Positions 32,227 to 40,739 of a stretch of 64,000 nt of DNA are shown here, piece by piece. The stretch comes from Rhodoligotrophos defluvii (lineage in GTDB: Bacteria > Pseudomonadota > Alphaproteobacteria > Rhizobiales > Im1). The stretch spans positions 186,001 through 250,000 of the forward strand of contig NZ_SZZM01000006.1 in assembly GCF_005281615.1 (NCBI RefSeq), read 5' to 3'. The notes below the pieces were generated by a model. It did no database searches and had not been told where the DNA came from. It saw only the letters and a list, made by a program, of their open reading frames with translations. The translations under genes were made by a program, and so were the position numbers. How positions within the stretch are numbered: the stretch's first letter is position 1; every line of letters begins with the position of its first letter.

Positions 32227-33299
32227 TGTTCTACCGCCGCGCCGGCATCAGGCACACGCGCTACCAGGACGAACGGCAGCTCTGGCCGCTGCCCTTCGAC
32301 AAGGGCTTGGTGGCGGTCATTGCGGCGCTGCTGGTAGTCGCGCCCTTCGTTGTCGAGCCACTCTATCTCTCGAGCTATCTGCTGCCTTGGATCATCTGGT
32401 CCACCGCAGCGCTCGGGCTGAACTTCCTCATGGGCACGGCGGGGCAGATCCATCTCGGTTATGGGGCGGTGATGGCGATCGGCGCCTATACGGCCGTGCA
32501 TCTCGTGCTCGCCGGCATTCCCTTCGAGATCGCGATGCTGGCGGGCGGGGTGATGAGCGCGGCGATCGGCATCGTGTTCGGGGCGGCGGCCCTCAGGGTG
32601 AAGGGCCTCTATCTCGCCATGGCGACGCTCGCCATGCAGTATATCGTCGACTTCGTGATCATGCATTTCCCCGCGATCTCCGGCGGCTCACTGGCCTCAA
32701 TCGCGGTGCCGCCGGTGACCTTCCTCGGCGTGCCGGTGATCGGCGATGTCAGGACCTATTTCGTCGCGCTGATCATCTGCGCGATGGTGACCCTGTTCAT
32801 GCTGAACGTGCAGCGCACGAGCTTCGGTCGCGCCCTCGCCGCGGTGCGCGAGAAAGACTACGCGGCCGAAGTGATCGGGGTGAGCACCTTCAAGTTCAAG
32901 CTGCTGGCCTTCTGGACCAGCTCGTTCATCGGCGGCGTGGTCGGAGCGGTCCTCGCAGTGTGCTATCTGCGTTCGGTGTCGCCCGACCAGTTCCACCTCG
33001 AGCTGTCGATCCAGCTGGTCGCGATGGTGATCGTGGGCGGGCTCGGCAGCGTGCTCGGCTCGTTCTTCGGGGCGGCGCTCATTCTGTTCACGCCCATCCT
33101 GCTCAACAACCTCATCGGCAGCCTCGCCTCCGACTTCGGCCTCGCCATCTCCACCGATTTGCGCTCCCATGTTCCGCTAATGCTTTATGGCGCGCTGATC
33201 ATCGGATTCCTCTTGTGGGAGCCGCTGGGGCTGGCAAAAATCTACAACAACTTCAGAAATTACCTGCTCGTCTGGCCATTCCGGCATGCACAACGGTAG
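32226..33299 (+). CDS. livM: ABC transporter permease (LivM-type)
   Basis: 357 residues, about nine to ten membrane helices. Family segments: LGLNFLMGTAGQIHLGYGAVMAIGAY, ALRVKGLYLAMATLAMQYI, RTSFGRALAAVREKDYAAEVIGVSTFKFKLLAF (EAA-like loop) and MVIVGGLGSVLGSFFGAALI. The ATG at 32226 overlaps the livH stop; the long frame from 31527 is livH sequence read in another frame. Together with LivH it forms the translocation pore. Confidence 0.95.
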   Translation: MFYRRAGIRHTRYQDERQLWPLPFDKGLVAVIAALLVVAPFVVEPLYLSSYLLPWIIWSTAALGLNFLMGTAGQIHLGYGAVMAIGAYTAVHLVLAGIPFEIAMLAGGVMSAAIGIVFGAAALRVKGLYLAMATLAMQYIVDFVIMHFPAISGGSLASIAVPPVTFLGVPVIGDVRTYFVALIICAMVTLFMLNVQRTSFGRALAAVREKDYAAEVIGVSTFKFKLLAFWTSSFIGGVVGAVLAVCYLRSVSPDQFHLELSIQLVAMVIVGGLGSVLGSFFGAALILFTPILLNNLIGSLASDFGLAISTDLRSHVPLMLYGALIIGFLLWEPLGLAKIYNNFRNYLLVWPFRHAQR

Positions 33300-33320
33300 A
33301 GCAGCATGGGAGGAAGCAAC

Positions 33321-34583
33321 ATGGAAATCAGTCGTCGCAATCTGTTGGTGGGGGCCGCCGTCGCGGCCATCGCGTCCAATGTCAAGATCAGCGTGGCATC
33401 GGCGCAGGAGAAGGTCATCCGCTTCTCGATGCCGCAGGATTTCACTCGTATCTATACTTTCGTCACGGCAGAATACAGCCAGGGCCAGCGCGACTACATC
33501 ACCCTGATCAACAGCCGCGGCGGCGTCAACGGGTACACCATTCTGGCCGACGTGTCGGATCACGGCAACGACCTGCCCCGCGCCATCGAGGCCTATGAGC
33601 GGGCCAAGGCGCAAGGGGCCGTGCTGATCGATCCGCTGTCCACACCAGTTGCGCGCGCGCTGGTCCCCCGCGTGCTGCAGGACAAGATCAACATGATCAC
33701 CGCCTTCTCCGGGCGCAGCGACGCGGCGGACGGCACGGTGTTTCCCTATGTGTTCCCGCTGTCGCCGAATTACTGGACCCAAGCCGCCCTGCTCATCGAC
33801 TTCTTCCGGCAGAAGGACGGCGATCTCAAGGGCAAGAAGATCTGCTTCGTGCATATCGACACGCCGTTCGGCAAGGAGCCGTTGCCAATCCTGCAGACCC
33901 TCAGCCAGAAGCTCGGGTTCGAGCTGCAGACCTTCCCGTACACGCCTCCCGGCAACGACCAGTCGGCGATCTGGCCACAGGTGCGGCGGGCGCGGCCGGA
34001 CTGGGTGATGTTCTGGGGCGCAGGCGTCGGCCAGACAGTGGCGCTGACGGAAGCGATCCGCAATGGGCTGCCCATGGATCGGGTGTCGTCCAGCGTCTGG
34101 CTGTCGCAGTCGGACATGCAAGTGGTGGGCCCCGACCAGGCGGTCGGCGTCATGAAATTCGACCCATGCGTGACCGGCCGCGAGCCGAAGGTGATCCAGG
34201 ACATCCTCAAGGAGGTGGTGCAAGCCGGCAAGGGCGCGGGCCCGGAGGACAAGATCGGCACGAACTACTACAATTACGGGGTCATGCTCGCGGGCATCAT
34301 GGTCGAGGGCGTGCGGATGGCGTTCGAAAAGAACCCCGACGGCCCGATCGACGGCCCCTGGCTCAATCAGGGGCTCGTGTCGATCAAGGACTTCACGCTC
34401 GACGGCTACATGCCGCCGGTGACGGTGACACCGGAGGACCATCAAGGCGGCGGCATGGGCCGCGTGTCGCGCTGGGACGGCAAGAATTTCGTGCCGCAGA
34501 CCGACTGGTTCACCGCCTACCAGGACGTGGTCTGGGACGAGATCAAGAAGTATTCCCAGGAATTCGCCAAGACCGGCAAGTAA
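33321..34583 (+). CDS. Periplasmic substrate-binding protein of the liv operon
   Basis: 420 residues, type I periplasmic-binding fold (peripla_BP_6). The N-terminus MEISRRNLLVGAAVAAIASN carries a twin-arginine-like SRRNLLVG motif and probable cleavage after ASA (VASAQEK). Body segments: TLINSRGGVNGYTI, LIDPLSTPVARALVPRV, GKKICFVHIDTPFGKEP. GGAGGA before the ATG at 33321 decides the start; an ATG at 33306 lies upstream of the ribosome site. It gives the transporter its specificity. The solute is unknown, and the neighbouring acyl-CoA synthetase hints at an organic or aromatic acid. Confidence 0.93.
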   Translation: MEISRRNLLVGAAVAAIASNVKISVASAQEKVIRFSMPQDFTRIYTFVTAEYSQGQRDYITLINSRGGVNGYTILADVSDHGNDLPRAIEAYERAKAQGAVLIDPLSTPVARALVPRVLQDKINMITAFSGRSDAADGTVFPYVFPLSPNYWTQAALLIDFFRQKDGDLKGKKICFVHIDTPFGKEPLPILQTLSQKLGFELQTFPYTPPGNDQSAIWPQVRRARPDWVMFWGAGVGQTVALTEAIRNGLPMDRVSSSVWLSQSDMQVVGPDQAVGVMKFDPCVTGREPKVIQDILKEVVQAGKGAGPEDKIGTNYYNYGVMLAGIMVEGVRMAFEKNPDGPIDGPWLNQGLVSIKDFTLDGYMPPVTVTPEDHQGGGMGRVSRWDGKNFVPQTDWFTAYQDVVWDEIKKYSQEFAKTGK

Positions 34584-34649
34584 GCAGCCCGTTTGCATCC
34601 GGCGGGATCTGACCCTGCCGGATGCAGCCATGACCCGCAGGAGGTGCCG

Positions 34650-35441
34650 TTGGCGCTGCTGAGCCTGAACAATATCGAGGTGGTCTACGACCGGGTGTTC
34701 CTGGCAGTCAAAGGCGTCTCGATCGAGGTGCCGGACGGCGGGCTCGTCGGCCTTCTCGGAGCGAATGGCGCCGGCAAGAGCACGGTGCTCAAGGCGATCA
34801 GCGGGTTGCTCAAGCCCGAGCGCGGGCTCGTCACCCGCGGCGACATCGCATTCCGGGGCGCCAGCATAACCGATCTCGATCCGCCGCAGCGGGTGCGGCT
34901 CGGCATCGTGCATGTGCTCGAGGGGCGGCGGGTATTCGGCCATCTGACGCCAGCGGAAAACATGCTGGCGGCCACGTCCATGCATCGGGACCGGGCCAAG
35001 ACGCGGGCGCTGATGGACAAGATGTTCGCGCTGTTTCCGCGATTGGCGGAGCGCGCGAAGGCGAAAGCAGGCTATCTTTCCGGCGGTGAGCAGCAGATGC
35101 TGGCGATTGCCCGCGCACTGATGACCGAGCCGAAGCTCATCCTGCTGGATGAGCCGAGCCTGGGGCTTGCGCCGTTCCTGGTGGACGAAATCTTCGCCAC
35201 CATCAAGCGCATAAACCAGGAGACCGGCGTCGGCATCCTGCTGGTGGAGCAGAATGCGGCTGCGGCGCTCGACATTGCCCATTCCGCCTATCTCATCGAG
35301 AACGGGCGGGTGGTGATGAGCGGATCGGCCGAGGTCATGCGCGCCAATCCGGACGTGCAAGATGCCTATCTCGGCGGGGCCCACAAGGTCGACTACCACG
35401 CGGTGAAGCACTACCGGCGGCGCAAGCGCTGGCTGGCTTAA
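34650..35441 (+). CDS. livF: ABC transporter ATP-binding protein (LivF-type)
   Basis: 263 residues. Walker A LGANGAGKST at about 39-48; VLEGRRVFGHLTPAENML (Q-loop); signature YLSGGEQQMLAIARAL; Walker B LILLDEPSLGLAP; H-loop LLVEQNAAAALDIA. The start is a TTG at 34650 with AGGAGGTG 3 nt upstream, giving LALLSLNNIEVVYD. The frame upstream to 34593 precedes the ribosome site. The C-terminus is extended (HKVDYHAVKHYRRRKRW), basic. Last gene of the operon. Confidence 0.94.
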   Translation: MALLSLNNIEVVYDRVFLAVKGVSIEVPDGGLVGLLGANGAGKSTVLKAISGLLKPERGLVTRGDIAFRGASITDLDPPQRVRLGIVHVLEGRRVFGHLTPAENMLAATSMHRDRAKTRALMDKMFALFPRLAERAKAKAGYLSGGEQQMLAIARALMTEPKLILLDEPSLGLAPFLVDEIFATIKRINQETGVGILLVEQNAAAALDIAHSAYLIENGRVVMSGSAEVMRANPDVQDAYLGGAHKVDYHAVKHYRRRKRWLA

Positions 35442-35674
35442 GCAGGCCATAGGCTCGTGCAGGCCAATGCTGGCTGGAAAGTGGCCCTGCGCGGTGCCGA
35501 CACAGTATTGCCGCAATACCCCGGTCTCTTGCGTCGTTGCGGGACGAGCGGGGATCTCTGCTCCCTTGGGATAGCGGGCCGGCACGCTCCAGATTTTTAC
35601 GATTTGGAAAGCGGCCTTGGGCCTTGATGCGATTGGGCTCGTGTCCGATCGGAGAGCGGAAGAGGCAGACGGGG

Positions 35675-36406
35675 ATGATAGAACGGATCTTGTCGGGCGC
35701 GGCCGTGATCGCACTCGTTTCACTGCTCGGCGCCTGTGGTCCGTTGTCGTCGTCGGCCCCGGTGATCACCGCCAGCGCGCGGCCGCACGTCACGCCCGCT
35801 TCCGCCACGCCGGCGCAGGAACGGGAATGCCTGATCCGGGCCATGTATTTCGAATCGCACCGCTCCAGCGAGGATGGCCTGCTAGCGGTCGGCACCGTGG
35901 TTATGAACCGGGTGCAGTCGCCGCAATATCCCGATACGATCTGCGGGGTGGTGGGTCAGAAGCGCCAATTCGCCTCCGGCGTGCTGACCCGCAGGATGAA
36001 TCCTCGCGACTTGCCGAAGGTCGAGCAAGTGGCCGATACGGTGCTCGCGGGCAAGCGGCATGCGAAAGTCGGTCCGGCGATGTTCTTCCACCAGGCGGGC
36101 CTGCGCTTTCCCTACAAGAACATGCATTACGTGGCGGTGGCCGGCGGCAATGCCTTCTACATCAGGAAGTCGCGCGGCGATGCGGGGCGCACGGAACTTG
36201 CGGCCCTGCGGCGGCAGAACCCGGCGCCGAGCGTCCCAGCCCAGTCGGTTCTGCCTGCTTCGCAACCGATGCCGCCTGCGCCGCACCCAGCAGGGCCGAT
36301 GTCGATCACGCCCGCAGCACCCGAACCAGCCGCGCCGCAAACCATCGAGGATCTGATCACCCCAGCTTCTGCCCCGGTTCGGCTTCAGAACAGCCCTGCT
36401 TCATAG
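35675..36406 (+). CDS. SleB-type cell wall hydrolase, lipoprotein
   Basis: 243 residues. Lipoprotein signal: hydrophobic stretch ILSGAAVIALVSLLGAC, with lipobox LGAC at residues 18-21. The hydrolase_2 (SleB) domain is at about 50-170: ECLIRAMYFESHRSSEDGLLAVGTVVMNRV, CGVVGQKRQFASGV and GPAMFFHQAG. The last 70 residues are proline/alanine-rich (QPMPPAPHPAGP), probably wall-spanning. It is a predicted outer-membrane or periplasmic peptidoglycan hydrolase. The start at 35675 is chosen because the signal begins there. Its 3' end overlaps the convergent GDYXXLXY gene by 22 bp. Confidence 0.9.
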   Translation: MIERILSGAAVIALVSLLGACGPLSSSAPVITASARPHVTPASATPAQERECLIRAMYFESHRSSEDGLLAVGTVVMNRVQSPQYPDTICGVVGQKRQFASGVLTRRMNPRDLPKVEQVADTVLAGKRHAKVGPAMFFHQAGLRFPYKNMHYVAVAGGNAFYIRKSRGDAGRTELAALRRQNPAPSVPAQSVLPASQPMPPAPHPAGPMSITPAAPEPAAPQTIEDLITPASAPVRLQNSPAS

Positions 36407-36957
36407 CGGACTTGCCCGTCGACGCGCAGACGCTTGATGACCGAAGCGCCGTCCTTGCCGACGGCCACATCGGCGGTCAGCCGCTGGTCGTTGCGCAGCT
36501 CCTCCAAGGCGCGACCGGCGCCTTCGGGCACGAAGAATTTCTCCAAACCGTAATCCACGCCGTATTCCCAACAGGAGGGACCCGTGCAGTTGGGGGTTTG
36601 CGAGGCGCTGGTGATGCGCCCTCGTAGCACGGGACCGGCGACGTCCTTCGGATAGGTGTGATAGATCGCAGTTGCGTGCCAGGTCTGGCCGTCGGGTGCC
36701 AGAGCCACGTAGATCGGATCGCCGACCGTGAAATCCCTGTCGCCGCCGAGCTGCGCCGTCTTCAACCTGGAAATGTCGTAGGAGAGGATCACATAATCGC
36801 CACGAAGGAAATCACGCGGGTCTACGGGCACGACGGCGAGGCGGACCTCGGTGCCGTTGGCCATGAGCATGGCGCGTCCGGCGATCATGCCGAAGAGCAG
36901 GCAGCCCTGCAGCAGGAAAGCGAGACCGAAACCGAGCAGCATGAAGCGCTTGCTCAT
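36385..36957 (-). CDS. GDYXXLXY domain membrane-anchored protein
   Basis: 190 residues. N-terminal membrane anchor FMLLGFGLAFLLQGCLLFGMIAG, then VDPRDFLRGDYVILSYDIS, which contains the family motif G-D-Y-x-x-L-x-Y. The rest is predicted periplasmic, with a conserved YGLEKFFVPEGAGRALEEL stretch. Function unknown. It is regularly encoded after a DUF2157 membrane protein, as here, where its ATG overlaps the DUF2157 stop (36954-36957). Confidence 0.9.
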   Translation of the reverse strand: MSKRFMLLGFGLAFLLQGCLLFGMIAGRAMLMANGTEVRLAVVPVDPRDFLRGDYVILSYDISRLKTAQLGGDRDFTVGDPIYVALAPDGQTWHATAIYHTYPKDVAGPVLRGRITSASQTPNCTGPSCWEYGVDYGLEKFFVPEGAGRALEELRNDQRLTADVAVGKDGASVIKRLRVDGQVRYEAGLF

Positions 36958-38291
36958 GGAGAGGCACTCCGCCGCTGGCTGCGCAGCCAGCGGTCCAGCC
37001 GCACCAGCCCGATCGAGAGAGCAATCAGCAGGATGCCACCGACCAGGAAGGCCAGCGCGGTGTCGATGAGAGTGCCTAGTGTCTCGATATAGAGATAGAG
37101 GATCTCGATACCGAACGCGGCGAGGCCCAGCGTATGCACGTGATAGCCAGCGTCGGTCTGCGCGAGTGCTACAAGCCAGAGGCTCGCCACGAGGATGACA
37201 GCTGCGATTGCCAGCCTTGGCCACAGAGCGGCGGCATGCTCTCCATCTCCGCTCACCGTCTGCCAGTAGGCGAAGACGATAGCGCAGAACACGATCAGCA
37301 TGCCAAGGACGGCATGAACCATCGGCACGGCGCCGCGCCAGGCCGCACCCATGGCGATGGTGGCGGCGAGCAGGGCTATGATGACCGCAGGTAGGAACCA
37401 GCCGAGCGCATCGGCCCGGGTCTCCTCGAACAGGCCCTGCATCACGAATAGCGCTATGAGCAGTCCGACCAGGGCAGGCCAGGTGAGCTCCCGCCCAAAG
37501 GGCACCAGCCGGTCCGCGAACCCGCCCTCCCTGGTGCCTGAGGCAAGGAACGCGCCGACCGACCAGAAGAACAGGGCCACGGCGGCACAGAGAGACAGGC
37601 CGCCAATATAGGGCCAGCCCAGAGCTTCCGTCATCTGGATGAGCGTAAAAGCTATCCAGAACGTCGAGGCGGCAACAAAGGCCCGGCGCGCAAAGCTGCC
37701 ATCGAGCCAGAGCGCATGGGCGCCAATGGCCAGAAGCAGGACCAGGCTGGCCCAATGGACGACACGTCCCAGCTCGGTGATGGCAAGGAAGGCCCAGACC
37801 GAGACCCCGACCAGGCTCAGCACGGTTGCCGAAAGCGACCGGGTGAGAAGCGCCGCGCCAAAACAGCCCAGCGTCCATAGCAGGATGGCATCACGGAACT
37901 CGCCGGTGAGATTGTAGGCCTGGCCGACCAAGGCTATGGCGGCGGCGAAGACCAGACCCGCCACGAGGACCATGGCATCGCTGAGGGCCGGGTGGTTGCG
38001 CTGCTTCAGCACCGCCGCAGCGGCATAAGCCGCAGCGAGCGTTGCCAGCAACAGGAGGAAACGGGCGAAGGGCGCCATGCCCTCCCAATTGGCCGCGACG
38101 AAGGCAATGGCGGCGGCGCCGAGCAGCAGGCCGCCCAGGGTCGCCACGATGGTCGAAAGCGTGAGGTGACGCCCTGGCTCCGGGAGCGTCGCGAGTATGG
38201 CGGACGCCCCGTCCGGGGTCACCCAGCCCCGCTCACGCCAAACCGGCAGATCGGCGGCAAGCCGGTTGCGATAGTATCTTTCGAACACCAC
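36954..38291 (-). CDS. DUF2157 multi-pass membrane protein
   Basis: About 445 residues. The N-terminal soluble DUF2157 part is VVFERYYRNRLAADLPVWRERGWVTPDGASAIL; twelve or more hydrophobic helices follow, including a typical AAIAFVAANWEGMAPFARFLLLL. Function unknown; it forms a conserved pair with the GDYXXLXY gene. The frame is open to a TTG at 38315. Homologue N-termini begin near FERYYRNRL, so one of two adjacent GTG codons (38291 or 38288) is the likelier start; no clear ribosome site decides. Confidence 0.85.
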   Translation of the reverse strand: MVFERYYRNRLAADLPVWRERGWVTPDGASAILATLPEPGRHLTLSTIVATLGGLLLGAAAIAFVAANWEGMAPFARFLLLLATLAAAYAAAAVLKQRNHPALSDAMVLVAGLVFAAAIALVGQAYNLTGEFRDAILLWTLGCFGAALLTRSLSATVLSLVGVSVWAFLAITELGRVVHWASLVLLLAIGAHALWLDGSFARRAFVAASTFWIAFTLIQMTEALGWPYIGGLSLCAAVALFFWSVGAFLASGTREGGFADRLVPFGRELTWPALVGLLIALFVMQGLFEETRADALGWFLPAVIIALLAATIAMGAAWRGAVPMVHAVLGMLIVFCAIVFAYWQTVSGDGEHAAALWPRLAIAAVILVASLWLVALAQTDAGYHVHTLGLAAFGIEILYLYIETLGTLIDTALAFLVGGILLIALSIGLVRLDRWLRSQRRSASP

Positions 38292-38381
38292 GCGCGCCCC
38301 AACAGCCTGTAACAACTCTGATGCCGGAACGTTGACTTGTCTGCGGCCCCGAACCGACGAATCTTTTGGCGATCCCCGATC

Positions 38382-39164
38382 ATGCTTATCTCAGCGCGGC
38401 CGATGTTGTCCTTCGTAAAATATGTCTCGCTTGCCTTTTTCCTGCTGTTCGTTGCGCCCATTGCGGTGCACGGGGCGCTGCATTGGCAGAATGGGTGGCC
38501 CCAGAGCTGGCGCCAAGCCGACTGGAGCAGTACCGGCATTCTGCCGGCGGCGAGCACGCACGATGATGCTCTGGTGCGCGTCTATGCGGCCCGGACCGGA
38601 CGCTGGAAGGGCATCTTCGCTGTGCATAGCTGGATCGTGGTGAAGGAACGGGGCGCACCCGCCTACGAGCGCTTCGAGGTGGTGGGCTGGGGCACGCCGC
38701 TGCGGATCAACGGCTATGCCCCGGACGGACGCTGGTTCGGCGACGAACCGGAGACGGTGTTCGCCGCGGATGGGGCTGAAGCGGAGCGGCTCATTCCCGG
38801 CATCCGAAAAGCGGTCGAGAGCTACCGCTACCGGCAGCAGGGCGACTATCTGATATGGCCGGGCCCGAACTCGAATACATTCGTGGCGGCAGTCATCGCT
38901 GGCGTCCCCGGATGGAACGCCGTGCTGCCACCGACGGCGATCGGCAAGGACTACCCGTATGACGGCCGCTGGCTCAGCCTCACGCCGTCGGGCCTCGGGT
39001 TCCGCGCGACGCTGGCTGGATATGCAGGACTGACCGTGGGGTGGTACGAGGGGGTCGAACTGAACCTTCTCGGCGGGGTCATCGGCGTGGATATCCGCCG
39101 GCCGGCCATCAAGCTGCCCGGCTTCGGCCGCATCGGCTTGCCCGCGCAGGACAATCTAGCCTAA
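38382..39164 (+). CDS. DUF3750 domain protein
   Basis: 260 residues. An N-terminal membrane helix (MLSFVKYVSLAFFLLFVAPIAVHG) precedes a predicted periplasmic DUF3750 domain: QNGWPQSWRQADWSSTGILP, IFAVHSWIVVKERGAPAYERFEVVGWG, GPNSNTFVAAV and PPTAIGKDYPYDG. Function unknown. The HSW..., NSNTF residues resemble a cysteine/serine-free hydrolase-like pocket, but no catalytic claim is made. Starts at 38382 or 38403 are possible. Divergent from DUF2157; its stop overlaps the convergent usp gene by 4 bp. Confidence 0.83.
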   Translation: MLISARPMLSFVKYVSLAFFLLFVAPIAVHGALHWQNGWPQSWRQADWSSTGILPAASTHDDALVRVYAARTGRWKGIFAVHSWIVVKERGAPAYERFEVVGWGTPLRINGYAPDGRWFGDEPETVFAADGAEAERLIPGIRKAVESYRYRQQGDYLIWPGPNSNTFVAAVIAGVPGWNAVLPPTAIGKDYPYDGRWLSLTPSGLGFRATLAGYAGLTVGWYEGVELNLLGGVIGVDIRRPAIKLPGFGRIGLPAQDNLA

Positions 39165-39586
39165 CTCCGGACGACCAGCACGCTGGCCTGGGCATGGCGG
39201 ACGACGGCGCCGGCGGTCGTGCCCAAGAGCTTGGAATAAGCGGTCGGCTGGTGGGCGCCGATAATGATGAGGTCGGCGCCCAAGGCGTCGGCCTCGCTGA
39301 GGATTTCCACATGGGCGGCGCCGCGCCGAACGGCGGTGCTCACCGTGTCTGCGGGCAAACCCGATTGGACAGCCAATTGCGCGAGCTGCCGGTTGATGGT
39401 CTTGAGCTCCTGGGCATCGAAGTCGCGGGGCAGATGCTGCAGGTAGATCATCGGCACCGGCGGCAGCACATGCAGCACGCGGACCATGGCGCCGGCGCCC
39501 GGAATCAATCCGGAGGCCTGCCGCAGCGCTCGCCTGCCGTGCTCGATATCGTCAAGGTCGACCGCGACCAGTATACGGCCGAACAT
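39161..39586 (-). CDS. Universal stress protein family (UspA)
   Basis: 141 residues, single Usp domain: ILVAVDLDDIEHGRRALRQASGL at the start and ADALGADLIIIGAHQPTAYSKLLGTTAGAVVRHAQASVLVVR at the end, covering the ATP-binding G-2x-G-9x-G(S/T) region in variant form (GAHQPTAYSKLLGTTA). AGGAGG precedes the ATG by 7 nt. It probably binds ATP or AMP and acts in stress tolerance; no specific partner is visible. Confidence 0.92.
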   Translation of the reverse strand: MFGRILVAVDLDDIEHGRRALRQASGLIPGAGAMVRVLHVLPPVPMIYLQHLPRDFDAQELKTINRQLAQLAVQSGLPADTVSTAVRRGAAHVEILSEADALGADLIIIGAHQPTAYSKLLGTTAGAVVRHAQASVLVVRS

Positions 39587-39606
39587 CGCAAGCCTCCTGA
39601 ACGCGA

Positions 39607-40473
39607 CTAAACGAGGTTGGGCTTCTCCTCCTCACGGGCGTGCGGAGAGCCGGCCACGCCAAGGCCGAGGCTGATCAGCTTGCGCCAGGCCTCTTCGGCC
39701 GAGTTTGCGAATTCGAACAACCTCACGTCTTCCGGATTGATCATGCCTTGGTCGACCAAAACCCGGAAGTTGATAACCGAGGTCCAATAGGACTGGTCGA
39801 AGAGAATGGTGGGAACGCCGGGCGCCTTGCCGGTTTGGGCGAGGGTGAGGATCTCGAACAGTTCGTCGAGCGTGCCGAATCCACCAGGAAATACGACCAG
39901 TGCCTTGGCTCTCATCGCCAAGTGCATCTTGCGCATGGCGAAGTAGTGGAACCGGAAGGTCAGGTCGGGCGTGGAATAGGCGTTGGGCTCCTGTTCGAAA
40001 GGCAACGTGATGTTGAAGCCGATGGAGGGGGCGCCGGCTTCCATCGCCCCACGGTTGGCGGCCTCCATGATACCCGGCCCGCCGCCGGTGGCGATCACGT
40101 TGTGGCGCACGCCTTCGTCGTCGCACAGAGCGCCGCCGTGCATGGATGCGATATAGCCGAACCGCCGCGCCTGGTCATACCAGAAGGCTTGGCGGCCGGG
40201 GCCATTCTCACGCACCCGCGCGCTCCCGAACACGACGATGGTGGAGCGTACGCTCCAATTGCGCAGCGCCTCCTCGGCTTTCGCATATTCGAGCAGGAAC
40301 CGAACGCCTCGCATGGAATCGCCCAGCAGGAAATCGGTATCCAGCGCTGCCAAGCGATAGGAGGCAGCATTCTTTTGCGCCTCGTTCCCATGGTCCGCCG
40401 CCTCCTGCTCGCTCAAGGGCGGTGCCGGCACGGATGTGGTCGCGCGATGCTCGTCGTCCATGGATCGTGCCAT
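39607..40473 (-). CDS. TIGR00730/LOG family nucleotide phosphoribohydrolase-like protein
   Basis: 288 residues. The Rossmann-like core has VFGSARVRENGP, ATGGGPGIMEAANRGAMEAGAPSIGFNI and VVFPGGFGTLDELFEILTLAQTGK, containing the diagnostic PGGxGTxxE. Small members of this family (LOG, YgdH-type) release ribose 5-phosphate from nucleotides or cytokinin nucleotides. The N-terminus is about 50 residues longer and polar. The start may be the ATG at 40473 or at 40461. Confidence 0.9.
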   Translation of the reverse strand: MARSMDDEHRATTSVPAPPLSEQEAADHGNEAQKNAASYRLAALDTDFLLGDSMRGVRFLLEYAKAEEALRNWSVRSTIVVFGSARVRENGPGRQAFWYDQARRFGYIASMHGGALCDDEGVRHNVIATGGGPGIMEAANRGAMEAGAPSIGFNITLPFEQEPNAYSTPDLTFRFHYFAMRKMHLAMRAKALVVFPGGFGTLDELFEILTLAQTGKAPGVPTILFDQSYWTSVINFRVLVDQGMINPEDVRLFEFANSAEEAWRKLISLGLGVAGSPHAREEEKPNLV

Positions 40474-40739
40474 CTCTCGCTACAGCATGCCCGTTCCAAT
40501 CATACCGTAGCTTCCTCGGGTTTATAGCCGACGGCGAGCGACGGCGACACGGCGCCTGCCCTGACTTTTCGGCCGAAGATCACTCCGATACAAAGCTGAA
40601 CGCCTATGGCTCCGAAAGCGACGCACCAAGTGAGACGCGACCCGGGCCGGCCGGCCAATCATAGCTTGCCCGGCGCCCGGGCCGACCCGGTCCGCCGGCC
40701 ACCGCTAATGTGGCTGCCACAGATCATCCCGCATCGGAA

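Noticed and set aside
33177-35723. 848-codon open frame on the minus strand opposite livM, the binding protein and livF
   Set aside because: It mirrors well-supported transporter genes, its translation is low-complexity Arg/His/Asp-rich, and no domain is recognisable. Long antisense frames are expected at this GC content.
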